From: an uncultured Peptococcaceae bacterium
GTDB lineage: Bacteria > Bacillota > Peptococcia > Peptococcales > Peptococcaceae
Reading direction: 5' to 3'
Length of the DNA stretch: 9,458 bases
Assembly (NCBI GenBank): GCA_902496505.1
Contig: CABVBB010000046.1
Coordinates: 1 to 9,458 of the forward strand
Under the pieces are notes generated by a model. The model saw only the letters and a program-made list of their open reading frames with translations. It was not told the DNA's origin and made no database searches. Positions 1-6,884 of the stretch are shown one piece after another (positions within the stretch are counted from its first letter, which is position 1; the number at the start of each line of letters is the position of its first letter). The translations under genes and the position numbers were made by a program.

Positions 1-1477
1 GAGCCACCGTCAGGCCGCCGATCGTTTCCGGCGTCTCTGCCCGCAGTGCCTGCATGATCTGGTGGATGCGTTCCTGACCACTGATCCCCTCCAGGGTGAA
101 GGATTCGACCTCATCCACATAATAGCCGAACTTTTGATAAAGCCCTGCCAGCGCGTCGGAAAGCGTCTTGCCCTGGGCTTTGTAGTAAGCGGCCATCTCC
201 GCGATAAGCATCGACGCCACGACGGCATCTTTATCGCGGGCATGATCGCCCACCAGATAGCCGTAGCTTTCTTCGTAGCCCATGAGGAATTCTTGACTGC
301 CGCTCAGCTGGAACTGGGTCATCTTTTGACCGATGAATTTGAAGCCGGTCAAGGTCTCCAGCATTTTGACGCCGTAGCTTTGGGCGATCTTGGCCCCCAA
401 GTCCGAGGTGACGATGGTCTTGATAACGATGGACCGCGCATTGAGCTGTGCGCGTTTTTGCTGCAGGACGAAATCTAAGAGCAGCGCGCCCACTTGATTG
501 CCGCTGAGCAATCGATACCCATCACCTGTCTTGACCGCTATGCCTACTCGGTCACAGTCAGGATCGGTCCCTATCACCAGATCAGCGCCGCTGGCTTCTG
601 CGCAGGCGATCGCTAAGGCCAGCGCATCGCGCTCCTCGGGATTAGGCGAACGCACTGTGGCGAAGGCACCGTCTGGTTCGGCCTGCGCACTGACCAATTC
701 CACTGAGGTGAAGCCATCCTCAGCCAGCGCTCTGAGCACAGGTTTCCGGCCAGTCCCGTGCAGCGGCGTGTACACCACCTGCAGCGCTTTCTTAGCCGCA
801 TCGTCCGCATAAAGCGATTGGCTCAGCACCGCTTCCAAAAAAGCGTCCAGCACTTCCCCGCCCAGCCAGCGCAGCAATCCGTCGTCCTCGACCATTTCCT
901 GACTCAAAAGGATCGGGATATCCTCCGGCCCTTGGAAACGCTCGATCTCTCTGAGCAGGGCCTCGGCCTCCTCCGGCACCAGCTGGCAGCCGTTTTCATC
1001 ATAGACCTTGTAGCCATTGTACTCGTGTGTGTTGTGGCTGGCCGTGATGACGATCCCGCCCGCCGCGTGCAGATGGCGCACCGCAAAAGAGAGCACCGGC
1101 GTCGGCATCAGTTTTTCAAAGATCTGCACCCGAATGCCATACGCCGCCAGCACCAGCGCTGCCTCCAGCGCGAATTCACGGGAATGACGGCGGCTGTCGT
1201 AAGCAATGACTACGCCCCGCTCCATCGCCGTGCGGTGATGCTTGCTCAAGAGATAGGCTGCAAAACCCGCCGTGGCCTTTTGGATAGTATAGCGGTTCAT
1301 CCGGTTGCTGCCGGCCCCCATCACGCCGCGCATGCCGCCGGTGCCGAATTCCAGGTCGCGGTAAAAACGTTCCTTGATAGCTTCTTCGTCTTCAGCGATC
1401 GCCAAAAGCTCTGCGCGCAGCTCCTCTTCCAATTCCGGATCAGCCAGCCACGCTTCATATATCGTTTGATAGCTCAT
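1..1477 (-). CDS. pgcA: Phosphoglucomutase/phosphomannomutase (alpha-D-phosphohexomutase), 3' end beyond window
   Basis: Interconverts glucose-6-phosphate and glucose-1-phosphate (possibly also mannose phosphates), feeding UDP-glucose, glycolipid and wall polymer synthesis in the cytosol. I translated the minus strand from the ATG at 1477; the frame stays open to the window edge, giving 492 residues. The family is usually about 575-585 residues, so roughly 85% is present. Seen: N-terminal FGTGGMRG; the phosphoserine loop TASHNTHEYNGYK with Ser147; the metal loop GTDPDCDRVG with Asp305, Asp307 and Asp309; the sugar-binding loop GYEESYGYLVGDHARDKD. The phosphoserine loop has Thr where many members have Pro after the Asn. 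The missing part is the end of domain IV, the phosphate-binding domain. A modest purine-rich ribosome site (GTGGTGG) precedes the start. It lies 56 nt downstream of cls but has its own promoter. The family is certain; glucose versus mannose preference is inferred from similarity to Bacillota PgcA. Confidence 0.92.
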   Translation of the reverse strand, partial: MSYQTIYEAWLADPELEEELRAELLAIAEDEEAIKERFYRDLEFGTGGMRGVMGAGSNRMNRYTIQKATAGFAAYLLSKHHRTAMERGVVIAYDSRRHSREFALEAALVLAAYGIRVQIFEKLMPTPVLSFAVRHLHAAGGIVITASHNTHEYNGYKVYDENGCQLVPEEAEALLREIERFQGPEDIPILLSQEMVEDDGLLRWLGGEVLDAFLEAVLSQSLYADDAAKKALQVVYTPLHGTGRKPVLRALAEDGFTSVELVSAQAEPDGAFATVRSPNPEERDALALAIACAEASGADLVIGTDPDCDRVGIAVKTGDGYRLLSGNQVGALLLDFVLQQKRAQLNARSIVIKTIVTSDLGAKIAQSYGVKMLETLTGFKFIGQKMTQFQLSGSQEFLMGYEESYGYLVGDHARDKDAVVASMLIAEMAAYYKAQGKTLSDALAGLYQKFGYYVDEVESFTLEGISGQERIHQIMQALRAETPETIGGLTVA

Positions 1478-1513
1478 AGTTCCACCACTTTCTCATCATT
1501 GTACTTATGCCCT

Positions 1514-1542
1514 ATTATAGCCCACAACGCTTTTTATAACAA
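1514..1542 (-). promoter_or_regulatory. Sigma-A-type promoter for the phosphosugar mutase
   Basis: On the minus strand TTGTTA (1542-1537) is followed after exactly 17 nt by a perfect TATAAT (1519-1514). Transcription would begin near 1507, leaving a leader of about 30 nt before the ATG at 1477. The -35 hexamer is identical to the last two Leu codons of cls and the spacer begins at its stop codon. The mutase can therefore be transcribed independently of cls. Motif match and spacing are seen directly; activity is inferred. Confidence 0.7.
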
Positions 1543-3024
1543 CGGTGAAAATAACCGACAGAAGGATTCTTTGGCGCGCTGCCTAAAGGATTTGCACCGA
1601 AACGCTTCATAGCTCACGGTCTCGCAGTGCGCCAGATCGTCTGCAAAGATTTGATAGAGCTTCTCTACCGTCTCATCATCGTAAATAAACGCATTGATCT
1701 CCGAATTGATCATAAAGCTGCGGATATCCATATTCGCCGTGCCCACCGATGCCATCTCGCCGTCCACCAGCACCACCTTGGAATGGATGAAGCCGTCTTT
1801 GTAGAAATGCACCTTTGCCCCCAGCGCCAGGACTTCTTCCAAATACGACAGCGACGCATAATGCACGCAGAGATGATCGGCAATCGCGGGGAACATGATC
1901 TGCACATCCACCCCTGCCAGCACAGCCGTCTTTAATGCCGTCATAAGCCCCTCATCCGGCACGAAATAAGGCGTCTGGATATAGATGGATTCCCGCGCCT
2001 GCGCAATGGCGTAAAAGTACGCCTGGTAAATGGTCTCCTGCGGCGAATCCGCGCCGGAAACGGCGATCTGGATGACGCTGCGGCCCTTTTTGGGCTCAAG
2101 CGGCGGAAAATACTGCTGCGCCAGCGGCTGTTCGCCTGTCGCGATGAACCAGTCCGTCAAAAAGACCAGCTGCAGCATATACACTGACGGTCCTGCTAAG
2201 CGCAGGTGCGTATCCCGCCAGAAGCCAAACTTGGGGTCCTTGTGCAGATATTCATCCCCGATATTGATGCCGCCCACATAACCGATGCGGCCGTCGATGA
2301 CGCACAGCTTGCGGTGATTGCGGTAATTGAAACTTTGGTGGATGAGAGGAAAACGCGCCTTGAGATAAGACGCCGTCTCACAGCCCGCCTTACGCAGACC
2401 GCGCAGAAACGACGGCTTGAGGTACAGCCGCCAGGAGCCGATATCATCAAAAAGCACACGTACCTTGACACCCTCCTGGGCTTTTTGGATCAGTACCTCG
2501 CGGATCTTTCGCCCGATCTCAGAATCCTTGATGATAAAATATTCCAGATGGATATGATCCTTGGCCTGTTTCATATCTTCCAGCAGCTGAGCGAATTTTC
2601 CTTCACCCTCCGTATAAATGGCCACCTCATTGCCCACCAGGATGGGCGCTGTGCCTGAACTCAAGACCAGCCGCATGATCGGCCGATCGGCCAGATCGAA
2701 ATAATCGGCGTCCATGATCATCGCTTCCCGCAGCTGCTCAGCCTGCTCCTTCTGCCGCACTGACTGCATCTCCGGCGAATCCCAAAACGCCTGCACCGCT
2801 GTGCGCGTCTTGTGCCAGTGCCGCTTGCGCAGATTTTCCCCAAACAGCAGATACAGCACCACGCCCAGACCCGGCAGCAGCGTCAAGACCAACAGCCAGC
2901 TGATGGTCTTGGTCGGATCGCGATTTTCCAATGCGATGACCACACAGATCATCACCGTCAACAAAACGAACCACCCTGATGAAAACAACACTGTCAGGTG
3001 CGGCAGCGTAAACAATCCCTCCAT
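1534..3024 (-). CDS. cls: Cardiolipin synthase, phospholipase D superfamily
   Basis: Condenses two phosphatidylglycerols into cardiolipin plus glycerol at the cytoplasmic membrane. The 496-residue product has the usual bacterial Cls plan. Two N-terminal hydrophobic helices lie at about residues 10-32 and 41-62, separated by ENRDPTKT and followed by a basic stretch. Two phospholipase D domains follow, each with an HKD motif: His237/Lys239/Asp244 (HRKLCVIDG, followed by GYVGGINIGDEY) and His414/Lys416/Asp421 (HSKVVLVDG, followed by VGTANMDIRSF). Both catalytic motifs are intact and the length is normal (about 480-510), so the enzyme is expected to be active. The ATG at 3024 has AAGGGGTG about 8 nt upstream and puts the first membrane helix immediately after the start. 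It is divergent from rnmV and followed after 56 nt by pgcA with no terminator between them, so read-through into pgcA is possible. Bacillota often carry several cls paralogues; which one this is cannot be decided. Confidence 0.95.
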   Translation of the reverse strand: MEGLFTLPHLTVLFSSGWFVLLTVMICVVIALENRDPTKTISWLLVLTLLPGLGVVLYLLFGENLRKRHWHKTRTAVQAFWDSPEMQSVRQKEQAEQLREAMIMDADYFDLADRPIMRLVLSSGTAPILVGNEVAIYTEGEGKFAQLLEDMKQAKDHIHLEYFIIKDSEIGRKIREVLIQKAQEGVKVRVLFDDIGSWRLYLKPSFLRGLRKAGCETASYLKARFPLIHQSFNYRNHRKLCVIDGRIGYVGGINIGDEYLHKDPKFGFWRDTHLRLAGPSVYMLQLVFLTDWFIATGEQPLAQQYFPPLEPKKGRSVIQIAVSGADSPQETIYQAYFYAIAQARESIYIQTPYFVPDEGLMTALKTAVLAGVDVQIMFPAIADHLCVHYASLSYLEEVLALGAKVHFYKDGFIHSKVVLVDGEMASVGTANMDIRSFMINSEINAFIYDDETVEKLYQIFADDLAHCETVSYEAFRCKSFRQRAKESFCRLFSPLL

Positions 3025-3199
3025 GGTCCTTCACCCCTTATCAAGCCGCAGCCTGCTTCGCTCATCGCTCTCAATAGTCTATTCAAAAGTCAGGCAGAAA
3101 ATTTCTTTCTTATTATGCCCAGGCTTTTCGCATTACACGATGCTTTTTCGGCAAAAATACGCTATAATGGTTTAAACACCAGCTAAAGGAGCTTTTATC
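3025..3199. other. Divergent intergenic region between cls and rnmV
   Basis: This 175-nt region is AT-rich in its middle and carries the start signals for both flanking genes. On the plus side TATAAT lies at 3163-3168. On the minus side a CATAAT (3117-3112) is the only plausible -10 I see for cls, and it has no good -35. The minus strand also has a short tandem GAGCGA pair near 3060-3072. No ORF, RNA gene or convincing operator is visible. Confidence 0.5.
3140..3168 (+). promoter_or_regulatory. Probable promoter for rnmV-ksgA
   Basis: A perfect TATAAT sits at 3163-3168, about 30 nt before the GTG start of rnmV. The expected -35 position (around 3140-3145, ATGCTT) matches TTGACA poorly and there is no extended TG motif. 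The call rests mainly on the -10 and its position. Confidence 0.5.
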
Positions 3200-3769
3200 G
3201 TGAAACCACGCATCAAAGAGATCATCGTCGTCGAAGGCAAAGACGACGTCAGCGCGCTGAGACGGGCAGTCGATGCCGATATCGTCATCACCAGCGGTCT
3301 GGGGCTGACCAAAGAAAAGATCGAAGAGATCCGCGCCTTATCCGAGCGCCGCGGCGTCATCGTCTTCACCGACCCTGATTTTCCCGGCGGCAAGATCCGC
3401 CATATTTTAAAAGACGCCATCCCCGGCCTCAAGCACGCCTATATCAGCAAAGACGACGCCCGCTGTCCCAAGACGGGACGCTTAGGCGTAGAATATGCCA
3501 GTCCCGAAGCCATCATCCGTGCCTTAGAGCACGCCAAAGCCGAGCAAAACGAGCAAGTCTTCACCTATACTCTAAATGACCTCGTACAGTGGCGCTTGGC
3601 CGGCATGGCTGGTTCTACTGCCCGCCGCGACGCGCTGTGCGATCATCTCTCCATCGGGCACACCAACAGCAAACAGCTGCTTTACAAGCTCAACAGCTAC
3701 CAGATCCCCCGGGAGGATATCCAAGCCTTTTTGGACACCCTGCCCGACGAATCCGCCACAGAAAGGTGA
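3200..3769 (+). CDS. rnmV: Ribonuclease M5, 5S rRNA maturation
   Basis: Endoribonuclease that trims the 5S rRNA precursor on both sides in low-GC Gram-positive bacteria, acting on precursor bound by ribosomal protein L18. The 189-residue protein begins with a TOPRIM domain: VVEGKDD with catalytic Glu12, then FTDPDFPGGKIR with Asp58 and Asp60, the metal-binding DxD. The C-terminal half (about 148-183) contains SIGHTNSKQLLYKL, resembling the conserved C-terminal domain of RNase M5 and unlike the short TOPRIM domains of primases or topoisomerases. Length matches the B. subtilis enzyme (about 186). Translation starts at GTG; AAAGGAG at 3185-3191 lies 8 nt upstream, an ideal spacing. It is followed 5 nt later by ksgA, as in many Bacillota, joining two rRNA maturation functions in one transcript. 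Confidence 0.95.
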   Translation: MKPRIKEIIVVEGKDDVSALRRAVDADIVITSGLGLTKEKIEEIRALSERRGVIVFTDPDFPGGKIRHILKDAIPGLKHAYISKDDARCPKTGRLGVEYASPEAIIRALEHAKAEQNEQVFTYTLNDLVQWRLAGMAGSTARRDALCDHLSIGHTNSKQLLYKLNSYQIPREDIQAFLDTLPDESATER

Positions 3770-3774
3770 CCACT

Positions 3775-4647
3775 ATGACGCTCAAAGACACCTTATCCAA
3801 GTATGACTTCAAATTCAAAAAAAAATTCGGCCAGAATTTTATTTCTGATCCCCACCTGCTGCAAAAGATCGCTTCCGCAGCGGAGATCACCTCAGACGAT
3901 ATCGTCGTCGAGATCGGCCCCGGCGCCGGCACGCTGACCCGCGAACTGGCCAAAGAAGCCCGCGCCGTCATCGCCATCGAGATCGATCCGGAACTCATCC
4001 CCATTATCGAAGAAAATATGGCGGACTGCGATAATTTTTACCTGCTCTGTGCGGACGCGCTGACCATCGATCTCGACGCCCTGGTCGCCGAAAAGACCGG
4101 CAGCACCTCGCCCTACAAGATCGTGGCCAATCTCCCCTACTACATCACCACGCCCCTGGTCATGCATTTCCTCGAGCAGGGCTTTCATATCAGCCGCATC
4201 GTCATCATGGTGCAAAAAGAAGTGGCGCAGCGCTTCCAAGCCGCTCCCGGCACCAAAGAATACGGCGCCGTCACTGTAGCGCTCAATTATTACGGGCAGG
4301 TCTCGCTGGCTTTCATCGTCTCCCGCCATTTGTTCACCCCGCAGCCCGAGGTGGATTCGGCGGTCATCGATATCCGCATCTACGACCAAAAGCCCTACAC
4401 CGCGCAAGACCCTGAGATGTTCCGCCGCCTGATCAAAGCAGCCTTCAGTCAGCGGCGCAAAACGCTCCACAACGCGATCAAGACCGCCGGCATCCAGCCC
4501 GAGATCATGGCCCAGGCCCTCAAAGACTGCGATATCGACCCCAAACGCCGCGGTGAGACCCTCTCTGTTGCTGAGTTCGTCGCCTTGGCCAACCGCGTCA
4601 CTGACCTCATCCACGAAACCAAGGACGCCTCTGACCAAGACGCTTAA
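3775..4647 (+). CDS. rsmA: 16S rRNA (adenine1518-N6/adenine1519-N6)-dimethyltransferase
   Basis: Also called ksgA. Dimethylates two adjacent adenosines in the 3'-terminal hairpin loop of 16S rRNA using S-adenosylmethionine, late in 30S assembly; loss classically gives kasugamycin resistance. The 290-residue product has the full pattern: KKFGQNFISD (about 16-25), SAM motif I VEIGPGAGTLT (45-55), the acidic IEIDPEL at the end of strand 2, and the catalytic motif IV NLPYY (Asn119-Tyr123). The C-terminal part includes FTPQPEVDSAV and AAFSQRRKTL, typical of KsgA. I chose the ATG at 3775. The frame is open upstream to 3589, but that extension lies inside rnmV and does not resemble KsgA. AGGTGA at 3764-3769 is 5 nt upstream and contains the rnmV stop codon, suggesting translational coupling. 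Codons 15-17 are AAA AAA AAA, a nine-A run. The gene is followed by a strong terminator. Confidence 0.97.
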   Translation: MTLKDTLSKYDFKFKKKFGQNFISDPHLLQKIASAAEITSDDIVVEIGPGAGTLTRELAKEARAVIAIEIDPELIPIIEENMADCDNFYLLCADALTIDLDALVAEKTGSTSPYKIVANLPYYITTPLVMHFLEQGFHISRIVIMVQKEVAQRFQAAPGTKEYGAVTVALNYYGQVSLAFIVSRHLFTPQPEVDSAVIDIRIYDQKPYTAQDPEMFRRLIKAAFSQRRKTLHNAIKTAGIQPEIMAQALKDCDIDPKRRGETLSVAEFVALANRVTDLIHETKDASDQDA

Positions 4648-4665
4648 GTCTCCTGACCGCACGCC

Positions 4666-4712
4666 AAAAAGGCGCTGCCCCGTACACGATCGTACGCTGG
4701 CAGCGCCTTTTT
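4666..4712. terminator. Bidirectional intrinsic terminator between rsmA and the convergent hydrolase gene
   Basis: Perfect 14-nt arms, 4666-4679 (AAAAAGGCGCTGCC) and 4699-4712 (GGCAGCGCCTTTTT), enclose a 19-nt loop. That loop can form a second stem, CGTAC (4681-4685) with GTACG (4692-4696). The T-run follows the GC stem on both strands, so it should stop transcription arriving from rsmA (stop codon at 4645-4647) and from the hydrolase gene (stop codon at 4751-4753). Confidence 0.92.
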
Positions 4713-4750
4713 GTATGGAAATGATTTTAGGAGCAAGTCATCCGTTCCCG

Positions 4751-6760
4751 CTATTCTAAGATCTGATAAACCACGGCGCCTTCACATTCCTCAGGCATCC
4801 GCACGCCCGCCAAGACAGCTGCTGTCGGCGCGACGTCGACCTGACGGATGACGCGCTTGGTATAGCCCGGCTTGATGCCTGCACCAGCCGCGATAAAGAT
4901 GGGCGATACGGAGCTGTCCATATAACCGCAGAAGGTGGAGAGCGAATCGCCATGGACACGGTTGGGCCCTTCGGCCAGCCAATAGATCACATCGCCGCAT
5001 TCTGGACCATTCATTCCCAAAAGCGCGGCATCTTTGTTGCGCAGCGCGATGGAAACGATCCGTTTGCCCTGCTCATCGCGGTAATTATAGAGATCACTGA
5101 TGATCTGCTCTTCCAAAGCATACTTGTCTTGCGGATCAACGATGCCATGCTCATTGCGGCCCTTGAGATTGATCCAGATGTGGTTGCCGCGGGCAGCGAT
5201 GGCGCGGGTATTGGCCCAATCGATCTTTTTGGTCAGATCGCCGTTTTCATCCTTGAAAAGGCCTGTGTAGCCCAGATCATACATCAGTTTGGCATTGACG
5301 CCGAACGGATCGCCAAAGGCCGGGAATTCTTCCTGCTTGATCAAAAGACCATGGTCAGAGGTGATGATCACCGACCAGCCCTCATCCAGCAGGTGGAGGA
5401 ATTCGCCCAGATAGGCGTCAGTGTCCACGTAGACCTGCTCGATATAACCCTGGAATTTTTTCGTGTCCGTGCCAGGATGATTGCCCTCCTTGGCCAGTGC
5501 CCAGAAGCTGTGGCCCAAGCAGTCAATATTGTGCAGATGGGAAAAGACCACTTCGTAGCCATCGTTGGCGATCAGATAATTGAGGACATCAGCCTGCCAT
5601 TTGTCATAGACCCACCAGCTTTCCAGCAAAAATCCTTCGACGAAAGCTTCTGTTTTACCGGTAGCACCATTAGTGGTGACCGGCGGGATCAAACCGACTT
5701 GATTGACCACTTCCCGATACAACGATTTGGGATGAAACATCTTGTCTTCATTGCTGTCAAGGGCTGGGCCGACCCACAGCACCACTTTGCTGCCGTCCTC
5801 GGCCAATTCCAAGAGGCTGAAGGGACGATGCGCCTGCACGATGGCTTCGCCGACCTGCACCTCATCCAAGATGTTGAAGGCTACTTTATTCTTTTCCAAA
5901 ACGCACATCGGTTCTGGTGATTTTTTGTTCTTGTACACGGCGACTTTGGTGTATCGGCCGCTTGCATCCGGCAGGATGACGCCGGCCCGGCGGGTATAGC
6001 CGCCAGAGGTCACGATGGTAAATTCCTTAGCGCCTTCTGGCAGAGCATCGGTAAAGCCCTTGGCTGGTTTGATCGGCGAATTGACCGCATCCATCTTGCT
6101 CAGCTCGCCGCCTGCTTCTCCGTCCAAAATGGACAGCTGCACATTGACCATAGTCTGTGCACCGCTCAAGCTGCCTGCCAAATTGAACTCTTCTTCCTCT
6201 GCTGCCTCAACATGATTGATGATGCAGCCCGCACCTGTATCAGAAGCTTGATTAGGCTTATAGATCACTTCTGTGATTTCTGTGGTGGCGTAGACCAGCT
6301 TATCATCATCCACATTGGCTGTGCCCATGTTGACAAATACCGGCTGCGCTCCGTCCACAACGCTTAAATTGGGGCTGTCTGAGCTTGGCGGCCAGCTGGA
6401 CCCCGGCCAATGCCAGACCAGCGTTTTTTTGCCCGCTTCTGCTGTCACGTTCCACAACTGTTCTGCCTGGCAGCGGCGGGAATCCAGATTATAGACCAGC
6501 GTGTCCAGCTTCTCCAGATCCTGTCCCCAGAAACAGGTAATGCCGTGCGTAGCTGGTGTCGCGCCAGTGGCCAGCGTCGTCCACATCGGCGGCGTAATAT
6601 TCGGTACGCCGCCTAAAAGCACTAAGTTCTCCCGGCAGGCGCCGCGCTCCACAAATTTTTTCACATTGGGCATGAGCCCCATGTCCATGTACTTTTTCGT
6701 CAAGCTGGGATCCATGCCGTCGACCCCGAGAATGATTACTTTTTTACCATTGGTCATCAT
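4751..6760 (-). CDS. Alkaline phosphatase superfamily hydrolase (type I phosphodiesterase / nucleotide pyrophosphatase clan)
   Basis: A two-metal hydrolase of phospho- or phosphonate esters; the exact substrate is not recognisable. The 669-residue protein opens with VIILGVDGMDP (metal ligand Asp14), then NITPPMW with the expected nucleophile Thr56, followed by TLATGATPATHGI, the classic core of this clan. Further expected metal ligands are Asp413 and His417 (HNIDCLGH), Asp469 and His470 (SDHG), and His603 (RVHGD), so both metal sites look complete. About 350 residues separate the nucleophile from the second ligand group, far more than in compact members such as phosphonoacetate hydrolase; residues about 125-370 probably form an inserted beta-rich cap. 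There is no signal peptide or membrane helix, so it should be cytosolic. Two ATG codons stand together (6760 and 6757); AAAGGA lies 6 nt before the first and 9 nt before the second, so either may be used. It is downstream of a LysR regulator and a DASS transporter. Alternatives are a sulfohydrolase or a phosphonohydrolase. Confidence 0.85.
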   Translation of the reverse strand: MMTNGKKVIILGVDGMDPSLTKKYMDMGLMPNVKKFVERGACRENLVLLGGVPNITPPMWTTLATGATPATHGITCFWGQDLEKLDTLVYNLDSRRCQAEQLWNVTAEAGKKTLVWHWPGSSWPPSSDSPNLSVVDGAQPVFVNMGTANVDDDKLVYATTEITEVIYKPNQASDTGAGCIINHVEAAEEEEFNLAGSLSGAQTMVNVQLSILDGEAGGELSKMDAVNSPIKPAKGFTDALPEGAKEFTIVTSGGYTRRAGVILPDASGRYTKVAVYKNKKSPEPMCVLEKNKVAFNILDEVQVGEAIVQAHRPFSLLELAEDGSKVVLWVGPALDSNEDKMFHPKSLYREVVNQVGLIPPVTTNGATGKTEAFVEGFLLESWWVYDKWQADVLNYLIANDGYEVVFSHLHNIDCLGHSFWALAKEGNHPGTDTKKFQGYIEQVYVDTDAYLGEFLHLLDEGWSVIITSDHGLLIKQEEFPAFGDPFGVNAKLMYDLGYTGLFKDENGDLTKKIDWANTRAIAARGNHIWINLKGRNEHGIVDPQDKYALEEQIISDLYNYRDEQGKRIVSIALRNKDAALLGMNGPECGDVIYWLAEGPNRVHGDSLSTFCGYMDSSVSPIFIAAGAGIKPGYTKRVIRQVDVAPTAAVLAGVRMPEECEGAVVYQILE

Positions 6761-6884
6761 CGATCATCCTTTCATTTGCGCTAGACTCAGTCTCTTTCTA
6801 TAATCATAGTTTAAATAAAAGGCGCTTATTTGGCCAACACTTTAAATTTTGCAGCCCCTTCTAGTGGTAAGCATCCGTTGTGAC
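6761..6884 (-). promoter_or_regulatory. Leader/regulatory region of the hydrolase gene with two small inverted repeats
   Basis: This 124-nt gap follows the LysR stop codon. It holds two dyads: CTAT-N4-ATAG at 6798-6809, about 38 nt before the start codon, and AAATAA-N7-TTATTT at 6813-6831. The first could be a regulator site or overlap a -10 element (TATGAT on the minus strand), but no good -35 accompanies it; TTGGCC at 6837-6832 is the best candidate and pairs with a weak TAAACT 18 nt on. I see no convincing GC-rich terminator for the LysR gene, so some read-through into the hydrolase gene is possible. Confidence 0.35.

Noticed and set aside
62..478. 138-codon open frame on the plus strand at the window start.
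   Set aside because: It mirrors the pgcA frame, which contains the sugar-binding loop and continues uninterrupted.
758..1612. 284-codon open frame on the plus strand.
   Set aside because: It is antisense to the intact pgcA frame and the end of cls, has no recognisable domain, and reflects codon bias in GC-rich coding sequence.
3589..3774. In-frame upstream extension of rsmA to a start at 3589 (would give 352 residues).
   Set aside because: The extension overlaps rnmV, has no KsgA similarity and ignores the well-spaced AGGTGA before the ATG at 3775; 290 residues is the family length.
3892..4662. 256-codon open frame on the minus strand.
   Set aside because: It is antisense to rsmA, with an Asp/Gly-rich composition typical of a mirrored GC-rich gene and no ribosome site of note.
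4952..5920. 322-codon open frame on the plus strand.
   Set aside because: It is entirely antisense to the hydrolase gene, whose catalytic motifs are intact; no domain is recognisable.
6796..6804. TATAAT on the plus strand at 6799-6804 as a promoter.
   Set aside because: No plus-strand gene follows; it lies within the dyad before the minus-strand hydrolase gene, so it is more likely part of that dyad.
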